Shown: piece after piece, positions 35,421 through 44,330 of the stretch | Layout: every line of letters begins with the position of its first letter | Numbering within the stretch: the stretch's first letter is position 1 | Assembly (NCBI GenBank): GCA_026390165.1 | Contig: JAPLGM010000018.1 | Span: 1-64,000, forward strand | Length of the DNA stretch: 64,000 nucleotides | From: Campylobacterales bacterium | Lineage (GTDB): Bacteria > Campylobacterota > Campylobacteria > Campylobacterales > Sulfurimonadaceae | Reading direction: 5' to 3' | The notes under the pieces: model-generated | What the model was told of the DNA's origin: nothing | The model's database searches: none | What the model saw: the letters and a program-made list of their open reading frames with translations, nothing else | Position numbers and translations under genes: made by a program

Positions 35421-36773
35421 ATGATGAGAAACGAACATACAGATATATTGGTTTTGGGTGGCGGTCCTGCAGCTCTTGTAACGGTGGGAACAGCATTGGA
35501 AAATTTTCCTGATAAAAAAATTACGGTCATCAAAGAAGATGATATTTCTCTTGTCCCGTGCGGTATCCCCTATATTTTCGGGAAAACCCTTGGTGACAGC
35601 AGCAAAGATGCGATGTCATGCGGTGGTCCGATGGCGGAGATGATCAATATCATTGTCGATACGGCACTATCGGTAGATATTGAGAACAAAACCGTCTTTG
35701 CAAAAACACATACCATTACCTTCGATAAACTCATCTTTGCAACAGGTTCACTCCCCTTTGTTCATAAAAGCTTTGAAGATGCCCTTCATCTGGAAAATGT
35801 CTTTACCATCGAAAAACACAAAGACAAAGTGGATCTTCTCAAAAACTATCTAGCCGACAAACAAAAAGTTATTATCGTTGGAACAGGTTTTATCGGTGTT
35901 GAGATGGCTATGGAACTGCGCTCAGTGGGTAAAGAGGTAACGATTATCGGGGGTAGACATATTCTAGCCGATGCGTTTGATGTGGATATGGCGCTTCAAG
36001 CGGAAGAGATTATGAAAGAGGCAGGTATCACCCTCTCACTGGGACAACATGTCTCCCAGATTCTCCAAAGCGATGGAAAAGCGTCGTGCGTTGAGCTGTG
36101 TGACGGGTCGTGCATTCATGGAGATGTAATTATTCTGGCGACAGGGTATCAACCCAATAGTGTTCTTGCAAAAGAGGCTGGATTGAAACTCGCACGCTAT
36201 GGGGGGATTTGGGTTGATGAGTATATGCGCACCAAAAATAAAGATATTTTTGCGGTAGGCGATTGTTGCGGACGACGTGATTTTATTACCCGTGACCCCT
36301 CAAAAGTAATGCTTGCCTCCACCTCTGCTTCAGAAGCACGTGTGGCTGGAAACTCCCTCTATGGTCTCAAATACCTCAAAGGGTTCAACGGCACCATCGC
36401 TATTTTCTCCACCATGATTGGCAATCGCGTTTTTGCCAGTGCAGGGGTCACCGAGAGTAGAGCGAAACATGAGAAGATCGAGTACACGGTTGGATTCTTC
36501 GAAGGACTCAATCGCCATCCATCAACGATACCGGATGCCTCAAAACAATCCGTCAAACTCATTGCCCTCAAAAGCAGCGGTCAAATCATCGGAGGGCAAG
36601 TGATCGGGGACAAAGAGGCAGGTGAGGTGATTAATATCATCGGTCTTGCGATCGAATCGGAACTCACCGCCCATAAGCTTGTTTCGCTTCAAGTAGCGAC
36701 GCAACCATTGCTCACCGCAGCGCCTACAACATACCCTATTATCAAAGCGGCGCAACAAATTATTAGAAACTAA
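35421..36773 (+). CDS. FAD/NAD(P) oxidoreductase, CoA-disulfide-reductase/NADH-oxidase family
   Basis: The 450-residue flavoprotein has an FAD-binding GGGPAALVT near the N-terminus and the redox cysteine in SLVPCGIPYIFG, as in CoA-disulfide reductases and NADH oxidases. An NAD-binding VGTGFIGVEMA loop and FAVGDCCGRRDF FAD motif follow. The C-terminal dimer domain has no rhodanese extension. Possible jobs include thiol or peroxide reduction, or polysulfide/CoA-persulfide reduction in a sulfur-using organism. It lies between ackA and pfkA, 10 bp before the latter. Confidence 0.85.
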   Translation: MMRNEHTDILVLGGGPAALVTVGTALENFPDKKITVIKEDDISLVPCGIPYIFGKTLGDSSKDAMSCGGPMAEMINIIVDTALSVDIENKTVFAKTHTITFDKLIFATGSLPFVHKSFEDALHLENVFTIEKHKDKVDLLKNYLADKQKVIIVGTGFIGVEMAMELRSVGKEVTIIGGRHILADAFDVDMALQAEEIMKEAGITLSLGQHVSQILQSDGKASCVELCDGSCIHGDVIILATGYQPNSVLAKEAGLKLARYGGIWVDEYMRTKNKDIFAVGDCCGRRDFITRDPSKVMLASTSASEARVAGNSLYGLKYLKGFNGTIAIFSTMIGNRVFASAGVTESRAKHEKIEYTVGFFEGLNRHPSTIPDASKQSVKLIALKSSGQIIGGQVIGDKEAGEVINIIGLAIESELTAHKLVSLQVATQPLLTAAPTTYPIIKAAQQIIRN

Positions 36774-36783
36774 AGGAGAGTGA

Positions 36784-37746
36784 ATGAATATCGCTATTTT
36801 TACCTCAGGTGGGGATTGTTCTGGGATGAATCCCGCCATTAAAACGTTTGTAGAAGAGTGTTATATGAGGGGCATAACCCCCTATCTCATTTATGACGGC
36901 TTAGAGGGGCTTATCGACGATTCGATCAAAAAAGCGGAACATAGTGATGTTTCGAGGATTATTTATCGTGGAGGAACGGTCTTGCGCTCCTCCCGTTCCA
37001 AACGTTTTTTCGAAAAAGAGTATCGCGTTCAAGCGTATGAGAATCTTAAACGCAAAGATATTAAAAAGCTAATTGTCCTCGGTGGCGATGGAAGTTTTAG
37101 AGCTCTTGATGCGTTTCATGACGATTTCGGAATCGATTTTATCGGTATCCCATCCACCATTGATAACGATATTTACGGAACCGATTATTGTTTAGGAGTC
37201 GATACGGCACTGAATGTTATCCGTAGAGCCATCGATGAAATTCGTGACACTGCCGCCTCATTTAAGCGGGCATTTGTGATCGAAACGATGGGACGAGAGT
37301 GTGGCTATTTAGCTCTCGTTTCAGCACTTACGTGCGGGGCAGAGGTGTGCATCATTCCTGAGCTTGAATTTGATCTACAAACATTGGGAGAGAGACTCAA
37401 AAAAGAGGTCAACGAGGGTCGAAACTATGCCATCGCTATTACCGCTGAGGGATCAAACATGAGTGAAAAAGTCGAGGCATGGTTTGAAAATGAGATCGGG
37501 CTTGAATCGCGTATTAGTAAACTGGGTCACATTCAGCGCGGGGGAAATCCAACAGTATTTGATCGCCTTATTGCCAGTGAATTTGTTATCAATGCACTGG
37601 ATCGACTAATCCAAACCCCCAATACCCATCATGCTATCGTTTACAAAAACAGTACGTTTGATTTTATAGCTATTGACACCGTCAGCTCCGGAAAGTATAC
37701 GATTAAGCCTGAATTACTAAAAATGGGTCAAGCATTATGTCGATAA
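36784..37746 (+). CDS. pfkA: 6-Phosphofructokinase (ATP-type)
   Basis: The 320-residue protein matches bacterial PFK: TSGGDCSGMN, the nucleotide-binding GGDGSFRAL (Gly rather than the Asp of PPi-using enzymes), catalytic STIDNDIYGTDYCLG, MGRECGYLA and HIQRGG. It phosphorylates fructose 6-phosphate, committing sugar to glycolysis. PFK is missing from many Campylobacterota, so its presence beside a glucan operon is meaningful. GGAG precedes the ATG. Confidence 0.93.
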   Translation: MNIAIFTSGGDCSGMNPAIKTFVEECYMRGITPYLIYDGLEGLIDDSIKKAEHSDVSRIIYRGGTVLRSSRSKRFFEKEYRVQAYENLKRKDIKKLIVLGGDGSFRALDAFHDDFGIDFIGIPSTIDNDIYGTDYCLGVDTALNVIRRAIDEIRDTAASFKRAFVIETMGRECGYLALVSALTCGAEVCIIPELEFDLQTLGERLKKEVNEGRNYAIAITAEGSNMSEKVEAWFENEIGLESRISKLGHIQRGGNPTVFDRLIASEFVINALDRLIQTPNTHHAIVYKNSTFDFIAIDTVSSGKYTIKPELLKMGQALCR

Positions 37747-37749
37747 TAA

Positions 37750-37776
37750 ATCCATACTTTTAAGTTAAGTATGGAT
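37750..37776. terminator. Hairpin between convergent pfkA and phosphorylase genes
   Basis: ATCCATACTT at 37750-37759 and AAGTATGGAT at 37767-37776 form a perfect 10-bp stem with a 7-base loop. It lies just after the pfkA stop and before the phosphorylase stop on the other strand. No strong T-run follows on either side, so it is a plausible but not classic bidirectional terminator. Confidence 0.55.
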
Positions 37777-37789
37777 GCGAATACACTAT

Positions 37790-39433
37790 TTAATGATTAT
37801 ACATCTTCACATAATATTCATGTACCATTCGTCCAGAATCGAATGCAGGAATAACATCTAACATTGCTGTTTTCATGATTTGTGTCCATTGTTCCGGTTT
37901 ATCGTAATACATTGGAATAATCTCATTTTCCAAAATATTCATCAAGTTTTTATTGTCTTCACTGTCTTGTACTTCAATAGGGGTACTATGATCGATGGGT
38001 GGTATGCTAAAGGAGTTGATGCCGTGTTTGGCAAACTCTGGGTGCCATCCGTCATTTGTTGAAAAATGGATCGAACCATTCATACTCGCCGTCATACCAC
38101 TTGTCCCGCTTGCTTCGCGCGAAATACGCGGCGTATTGAGCCATACATCCGATCCTTGCTTGAGGGTACGTGAGAGTTCCAACTCATATCCGACCAATAC
38201 TGCCATATTTTTAAATCCATGACTGATATGGATCAGTTCATTAAAAGCGTTGACCGCATTGGTATCAAACGGATACGGTTTACCTGCCCATATCATCTGA
38301 ATCGGTCTATCCGCATGTTCCAAGAGCCCTTTAAATCGGGCAAAATCATGTTTGATCAATCCGGGACGTTTATATTCGGCAAAACGGCGTGCCCAAACAA
38401 TGGTTAAAATATCAGGATTAAACATTTTTCCCGTTTGATCCGCAACCTCATTGAATAATGCCCGCTTAAGATGTTTTTTGCGTCCGATAAGGGCATAATC
38501 CTCATGGTCATCAAGAGCTGACAACATCCCGCTATCACTCCAAAAGCGGCGATTCTGGGCATTGGTGATATAAATTATCTCCGATTTTCCTTCACAATTT
38601 TGCCACATTCGATTGGCAACTTCCCCGTGCATCTTGGAAACAGCATTCGTAATCTTCGTAGAGCGCAATGCCCCTATGGTAAGATTGAAGGTATCCGTGT
38701 TTTCCATCTTCATAATAGAACGTACCGTATCCAGCTCCAGTCCACTGAAAAAGCCGAATTTATGGAGAAGATAGATACTGTGTTGTTCATTTCCTGCATC
38801 TTCAGGGGTATGAGTTGTAAACACCACCCTTTTTCTGACTTCGCCTATATCTTGAAATTTGGAAAAGAGCTCATACACCAGAGGAAGGGCATGCCCTTCA
38901 TTCATATGATAAATATCGATTTTTTGCTTCAACGCTTCGAGAACTTTTACTCCGCCAATCCCCAAAACCACCTCTTGTGAAATACGGGTCTCTTCATTAC
39001 CGTCATAGAGTTTGTGAGTGATAGTACGTGCTAAAAAATCATTCTCAGGAATATCGGTAGAGAGAAAAATCATCGGTGCAGAGCTAAAAATATGGGATGG
39101 CAAATAAAAGGCTTTAATATGAACATCTTGAGAGTGGATACGAATCGTTGCCTGTATTCCTAAATCTTCCAGAAAATAGTAATGTTTACGGATAAATTCC
39201 GCCTCTAAAGAGCGATCTTCATGTCGAGATTGATCGTAATAGCCATAACTCCACAAAATCCCCACACCCACAACATTTTGACGCAAATCGTAAGCACTTC
39301 GCATATGTGACCCTGCTAAAAAGCCTAAACCACCCGAATAGGTCTTTAACGCTTGATGGATAGCGAACTCCATCGAAAAATAGGCAACTTTTGTCGTATA
39401 TTTGGGGTCTATCTCATAATCATATAAAACCAT
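37790..39433 (-). CDS. Short alpha-glucan phosphorylase homologue lacking the PLP lysine (GT35)
   Basis: The 547-residue protein matches the short alpha-glucan phosphorylase group: VAYFSMEFAIHQALKTYSGG, HMNEGHA, RRFAEYKR and WLNTPRISREASGTSGM. In the family the next residue after SGTSGM is the lysine that binds PLP; here it is Thr448 (codon ACG, one change from AAG). The rest is intact with no stop or frameshift. It is probably not a normal phosphorylase unless PLP is held differently. It may have shifted function, be regulatory, or be recently inactivated. It is the last gene of the glucan operon, 39 bp after glgB. Confidence 0.8.
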   Translation of the reverse strand: MVLYDYEIDPKYTTKVAYFSMEFAIHQALKTYSGGLGFLAGSHMRSAYDLRQNVVGVGILWSYGYYDQSRHEDRSLEAEFIRKHYYFLEDLGIQATIRIHSQDVHIKAFYLPSHIFSSAPMIFLSTDIPENDFLARTITHKLYDGNEETRISQEVVLGIGGVKVLEALKQKIDIYHMNEGHALPLVYELFSKFQDIGEVRKRVVFTTHTPEDAGNEQHSIYLLHKFGFFSGLELDTVRSIMKMENTDTFNLTIGALRSTKITNAVSKMHGEVANRMWQNCEGKSEIIYITNAQNRRFWSDSGMLSALDDHEDYALIGRKKHLKRALFNEVADQTGKMFNPDILTIVWARRFAEYKRPGLIKHDFARFKGLLEHADRPIQMIWAGKPYPFDTNAVNAFNELIHISHGFKNMAVLVGYELELSRTLKQGSDVWLNTPRISREASGTSGMTASMNGSIHFSTNDGWHPEFAKHGINSFSIPPIDHSTPIEVQDSEDNKNLMNILENEIIPMYYDKPEQWTQIMKTAMLDVIPAFDSGRMVHEYYVKMYNH

Positions 39434-39472
39434 AGGCTCTCTCTTTTTATAGTAGATGATAATTGAAAATAA

Positions 39473-41425
39473 TTATAGCGCGTTATCCGTACTTTTTTGG
39501 TTACTAGCATGTTTTAAATAAAGGACCCCAAGAGGAGGGAGTGTTAGGGTAATCGAATAGTCTCTCCCTTGCATCGGTTCACGCTTTGCCATTAGTGGTC
39601 CCGTATTACCAATACCCCACCCCTCATAATAGTGAGATTGTGAGTTGAAAATTTCACTATACTCCCCCTCTCGTGGAACACCAAGGGGGTAAAATTCTCG
39701 TGTTTCGTCAGCAAAGTTACAAATAATGTAAACATTTTCATCAGGATTATCACTTTTACGGATAAACGCAAGGCAATTATGGCGATAATCTAGATCATCA
39801 ATCCACTCAAACCCCTCTCGTTTCTCATCGTAGAGATGCAAGGCTCGCTCATTTTTATAGAGGCGGTTAAGATCGGAAACCATTCTGTTTAGCCCCTTAT
39901 TCAACGGATTCTCTAATAGGTGCCAATCCAATGAGCGTTCAAAATTCCACTCCGCATACTGCGCAATCTCTCCCCCCATAAAGAGGAGTTTTTTTCCAGG
40001 ATGTGCCATCATATAGCTATACAGTGTACGCAGATGGGCAAATTTTTGGTTATTGTCTCCCGGCATTTTATTGATAAGGGAGCCTTTCATATGAACAACC
40101 TCATCGTGACTGAGAGGGAGCATAAAGTTTTCATCGTACGCATACCACATACTAAAGGTGAGCTGTTGGTGGTGGTGCTGTCTATGAATCGGATCATAGC
40201 TCATATATTTGAGTGAATCGTGCATCCACCCCATGTTCCATTTAAATCCAAATCCTAATCCCCCGACATCAACAGGACGTGTCACCATCGGATAAGCGGT
40301 CGATTCCTCCGCAATCATAACAATATCGGGAAATTCCCCATAAAGGCTGACGTTCAGTTTTTTTAAAAACTCCACCGCTTCAAGATTTTCATTCCCCCCA
40401 TAAACATTAGATATCCACTCCCCCTCTTTTCGGGCATAGTCCAAATGGAGCATCGATGCAACCCCATCCACACGTATCCCATCAATATGGTATTTCTCCG
40501 CCCAAAACATCGCCGATGAGATTAAAAACGACTGTACTTCAGCGCGTCCATAGTTAAAAATGATACTTCCCCATTCAGGATGAAACCCTTGACGGGGATC
40601 ATCATGCTCATATAACGCTGTTCCATCAAAGTTAATCAATCCGTGCATATCGACAGCAAAATGTGACGGTACCCAATCCATAATAACACCAATCCCCTCG
40701 GAGTGGAGAGTATCGATAAGAAACATTAAATCCTGCGGTGTCCCAAAACGCGACGTGGTGGAAAAGTACCCCACCACCTGATACCCCCATGAACCATCGT
40801 ACGGATACTCAGTGAGGGGCATAAACTCTACATGGGTGTAGTTCATCTCTTTAAGATAGGTTGTGAGTTCAGAGGCAAGTTCACGATAGGTGAGAGGACG
40901 ATCTTCATGAACATTATATCTCCACGAACCAAGGTGCATCTCATAGACACTAAGAGGGGCATTATGGGCGTTATGGAGATGACGCACCCTCATCCACTCC
41001 TCATCCTTCCAATCATACCTCTCTATGTTCCAAACTCTCGATGCTGATCTGGGGGGTTGTTCAGCATAAAAACCAATGGGGTCACTTTTGTCATGGACGA
41101 TATTGTGGTATTTAGAGACGATATGATATTTATAGGTCACTCCCTGCTCGACACCCGTGATAAACCCTTCCCATATCCCTGACTCATCTGTACGCAAGCG
41201 TAAAGGGTGCGTATCGGTAGCATAGTCATTAAAATCACCTCGCACACTAACGTATGCTGCGTTGGGTGCCCACACAGCAAAATAGACCCCCTCATTACCC
41301 TCATAACGCATACGATGAGAACCTAGTTTGTCATAGAGCTTAGTATGATTCCCTTGTTTGAAAAGATATATATCCAGTTCACTTAAACGAGATATTTCAT
41401 AGCTGATGAGGTGTTGGTGATTCAT
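39473..41425 (-). CDS. glgB: 1,4-alpha-Glucan branching enzyme (GlgB, GH13)
   Basis: About 650 residues. A CBM48-type N-terminal domain (VYFAVWAPNAAYVSVRGDF) precedes the GH13 barrel. Catalytic residues are in GIRVDGVASML (Asp nucleophile), MIAEEST (Glu) and LSHDEVVH (Asp). The start MNHQHL overlaps the upstream glgA stop (ATGA); the longer track start lies within that gene. It introduces alpha-1,6 branches into the glucan. Confidence 0.93.
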   Translation of the reverse strand: MNHQHLISYEISRLSELDIYLFKQGNHTKLYDKLGSHRMRYEGNEGVYFAVWAPNAAYVSVRGDFNDYATDTHPLRLRTDESGIWEGFITGVEQGVTYKYHIVSKYHNIVHDKSDPIGFYAEQPPRSASRVWNIERYDWKDEEWMRVRHLHNAHNAPLSVYEMHLGSWRYNVHEDRPLTYRELASELTTYLKEMNYTHVEFMPLTEYPYDGSWGYQVVGYFSTTSRFGTPQDLMFLIDTLHSEGIGVIMDWVPSHFAVDMHGLINFDGTALYEHDDPRQGFHPEWGSIIFNYGRAEVQSFLISSAMFWAEKYHIDGIRVDGVASMLHLDYARKEGEWISNVYGGNENLEAVEFLKKLNVSLYGEFPDIVMIAEESTAYPMVTRPVDVGGLGFGFKWNMGWMHDSLKYMSYDPIHRQHHHQQLTFSMWYAYDENFMLPLSHDEVVHMKGSLINKMPGDNNQKFAHLRTLYSYMMAHPGKKLLFMGGEIAQYAEWNFERSLDWHLLENPLNKGLNRMVSDLNRLYKNERALHLYDEKREGFEWIDDLDYRHNCLAFIRKSDNPDENVYIICNFADETREFYPLGVPREGEYSEIFNSQSHYYEGWGIGNTGPLMAKREPMQGRDYSITLTLPPLGVLYLKHASNQKSTDNAL

Positions 41426-42900
41426 TGCCCTTTTCTCCCTTCTTTGATTTGATAATAAAGGGTTTCGTATTCTTGGGCTGCACCCATCCAATCGTATCGT
41501 TTTGACATACCATTTGTACGCATCGCATCAAACCCTTTAGAATCATTGTACCACGTATGGACAGCCCAACCCACGGTATTGACAAGAGCATCGACCGTAC
41601 GGTCATAAAACTTGAATCCCGTACCATGGAGTGAGTCATTTTGATAATTCTCGATCGTATCATCCAATCCCCCCGTAGCACGAACAATAGGGAGAGTTCC
41701 ATAACGGAGACTGTAGATTTGGTTCAATCCGCACGGTTCGAAGAGGGAAGGCATTAAAAATAAATCTGATCCTGCCTCGATTTGGTGAGCAAGATCATTG
41801 CGATACCCGATAAAACAGCCGAATTTTTCGGTATGTTTGGCAGCAATATCACTAAAATAGTGTTCTGCCCACTTCTCCCCCGCGCCTAGCATGACGATTT
41901 GAATATCCATTTCCAGCAATCTCCAAATCGCATGCGAGAGGAGCTCAATCCCTTTTTGTTCTGCTAATCTTCCAACGAGACCAATCACCGGAACCTCATT
42001 TCGTTGTGGGAGATGAAACAGTCGTTGAAGAGCCGTTTTACAGATCCCTTTACCGCTCATATCCCCGACATCAAATTTTTGGGCAATAAATGGGTCAACA
42101 GCAGGGCTCCATTCATCGTAGTCCACTCCGTTAAGTATCCCATGCAGTTTCGCCGATTCAATATCGAGTAATGTATTAAGTCCACACCCAAACTCTGCCG
42201 TACGAATCTCTTGGGCGTATTTGCGACTAACGGTACTAATCACATCGGCGTGGACAATTCCCCCTTTGAGGAGATTAATCCCATCGTACTCTTCGAGTTC
42301 ATACGCATTGAAATGTTCCCACCCTACATCCAAAACCTCCATTGCACCCTTGGAAAATCTTCCTTGATGTTCCAGATTATGGATAGTAAGGAGGGAACCC
42401 GTATGGGCAAAATCACTATCATACGCATACTGGGTATTAAGCATAAGGGGCAGTGCTGCGGTGTGCCAGTCATTGGCGTGGATAACGTCGGGATGAAAAT
42501 GGAGTTTTTTCGCCAACTGCATTACGGCACGGGAAAAAAAGATAAAGCGCACATCATTATCGCTGTACCCAAAGCCCCCCTCTTCATACAGTCCAGCACG
42601 ACCGAAGAATTCCTCATGCTCAATAAAATAGATGGAAACATCACTATTGGGAAGTTTCCCCTCATACACACCGCACCACACTTCTCCCGTAGTTCCCATA
42701 GGGACACCTAGAGAACCCTCTAATGGAGTAAGAGCATATTTCTCACGATCTACACCATAATAGCGAGGCATTACAACCCGTACATCATGACCCAATGCAC
42801 GCAACGCTTTTGGTAATGCACCCACGACATCGGCAAGCCCCCCTGTTTTGGCGAAGGGGACAACCTCAGATGCGGCAATTAAAATATTGAGTTTGTTCAT
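41422..42900 (-). CDS. glgA: Glycogen synthase (GT5), second copy in operon
   Basis: The 492-residue protein starts with the GT5 sugar-nucleotide motif AKTGGLADVVGALP. The C-terminal half carries GLVGRLAEQKG and the catalytic SLFEPCGLNQIYSLRYG. It elongates alpha-1,4 chains from ADP- or UDP-glucose. Its start overlaps the other GT5 gene by four bases. The two differ enough that they are an old duplication rather than a recent copy. Confidence 0.92.
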   Translation of the reverse strand: MNKLNILIAASEVVPFAKTGGLADVVGALPKALRALGHDVRVVMPRYYGVDREKYALTPLEGSLGVPMGTTGEVWCGVYEGKLPNSDVSIYFIEHEEFFGRAGLYEEGGFGYSDNDVRFIFFSRAVMQLAKKLHFHPDVIHANDWHTAALPLMLNTQYAYDSDFAHTGSLLTIHNLEHQGRFSKGAMEVLDVGWEHFNAYELEEYDGINLLKGGIVHADVISTVSRKYAQEIRTAEFGCGLNTLLDIESAKLHGILNGVDYDEWSPAVDPFIAQKFDVGDMSGKGICKTALQRLFHLPQRNEVPVIGLVGRLAEQKGIELLSHAIWRLLEMDIQIVMLGAGEKWAEHYFSDIAAKHTEKFGCFIGYRNDLAHQIEAGSDLFLMPSLFEPCGLNQIYSLRYGTLPIVRATGGLDDTIENYQNDSLHGTGFKFYDRTVDALVNTVGWAVHTWYNDSKGFDAMRTNGMSKRYDWMGAAQEYETLYYQIKEGRKGQ

Positions 42901-44330
42901 ACTATTTCTCCAATGGTGAGGCTATCGTACAGGGTGATATAGGATTTTGCACTCTGATCCCAAGAGAAATCGCACTGCATATTATGATTTGATATTTGGT
43001 CAAAAAGCTTTTTATCCTTGTAAAGATCACACGATTTTCGTACCGCCAAAAGTAATGAACGTGGTGTTGGAGTAAAAAATACAACCCCATACCCCTCACT
43101 GCTCTCGTGAGTGTAGGTCTCAAACCGTTCGACACTGTCGGCTAAACCGCCGACGCGGTGGACAATGGGAATGGCTCCGTAGGCGAACGCAATCATTTGG
43201 TTAAGCCCACACGGCTCAAATAAAGAGGGCATAAGGAGAAAATCTGCAGCAGCATACATTCGATGGGCAAAAGATTCTTCATACCCAAACGTCATACGGA
43301 TATTAGGTTGGCGTTCAATCACTCCACACAACTTCTCATAATACTGCTCTTCCCCCTCCCCTAAAAGGGCAATATTACACTCCATAGCCGCTATCTTCGG
43401 AAGTGTTTCGATCAACAAATCCACCCCTTTTTGAGAAACAAAACGCCCAATAAAAACAAAAAGCGGTTTCGTCACCCCTTTGAGCCCTAACTGCTTCAGA
43501 AGATCACTTTTGGAGGGCTTTTTCCCTTTGACATTAGTGTAAGGGGCAACAAGGGCTCTATCCGATGTAGGGGAGAAGTGTTCGGTATCAATACCGTTGA
43601 GAATTCCTGTCAGTTTATGGCGATGACACTGTAAAAAACCTTCCAGTCCACACCCTGCCTCAGGGGTCAAAATCTCTTTTGCATAGGTGGGACTGACTGT
43701 CGTGATCGTGTTAGCGTAGGCAATACCCGCTTTCATAAAATTAACTTTACCGTAAAATTCGAGGGTATCGTGGGTAAAATAGGAATCCGAAATTCCCAAC
43801 TCTTTTAAAACCGTAGCTTCAAAGAGGCCTTGATAGGCGAGATTATGAATCGTATACAAGGTTTTAGTCGTGACTTCAAGATCATCATGCACCAGCAAGG
43901 CAACCAATGCACACTGCCAATCGTTTAGATGGACGATCGCATACTGCTCTTCCTTAAGCAACGCCATAATCGCGTACGAAAAGAGTCCAAACCGAACGGC
44001 ATTATCCGCATACCCCTCTTGAGCAGTTCCGTACAAAAATTCTCGATCACACAGCAAAGGCGAATAGACAAAACGATAAACTATCCCCTCATACGTGCAT
44101 CCATACATCTCTACTGAGTAGTCAACATCTCCCATTCTCAGGATAAAAGGCTCCCCAATAGGGAGGATGCTATACTCTTCTCGCGCTATTGAACGATACA
44201 GTGGCAGTATCACCTCACTATCATAGCTATTTTTTAATGCCCTCGGCAAGCTATGCGCTACATCCGCAAGCCCCCCTGTTTTTGCAAATGGATACACTTC
44301 GCTTGCCGCAAATAAGATTCTTTTAGTCAT
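42897..44330 (-). CDS. glgA: Glycogen synthase (GT5), first copy in operon
   Basis: The 477-residue protein has AKTGGLADVAHSLP, FIGRFVSQKGVDLL and SLFEPCGLNQMIAFAYG, all GT5 signatures. It lies directly upstream of the second synthase with ATGA overlap and overlaps the GalT-like gene by eight bases. Paired GT5 genes in one operon suggest a division of labour such as priming versus elongation, or different donors. Which one is the main synthase cannot be told. Confidence 0.9.
   Translation of the reverse strand: MTKRILFAASEVYPFAKTGGLADVAHSLPRALKNSYDSEVILPLYRSIAREEYSILPIGEPFILRMGDVDYSVEMYGCTYEGIVYRFVYSPLLCDREFLYGTAQEGYADNAVRFGLFSYAIMALLKEEQYAIVHLNDWQCALVALLVHDDLEVTTKTLYTIHNLAYQGLFEATVLKELGISDSYFTHDTLEFYGKVNFMKAGIAYANTITTVSPTYAKEILTPEAGCGLEGFLQCHRHKLTGILNGIDTEHFSPTSDRALVAPYTNVKGKKPSKSDLLKQLGLKGVTKPLFVFIGRFVSQKGVDLLIETLPKIAAMECNIALLGEGEEQYYEKLCGVIERQPNIRMTFGYEESFAHRMYAAADFLLMPSLFEPCGLNQMIAFAYGAIPIVHRVGGLADSVERFETYTHESSEGYGVVFFTPTPRSLLLAVRKSCDLYKDKKLFDQISNHNMQCDFSWDQSAKSYITLYDSLTIGEIV

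Noticed and set aside
42211-42711. 166-codon plus-strand ORF within glgA
   Set aside because: It lies antisense to clear GT5 motifs of the glycogen synthase, has no recognisable domain and no ribosome-binding site; it is a shadow frame.
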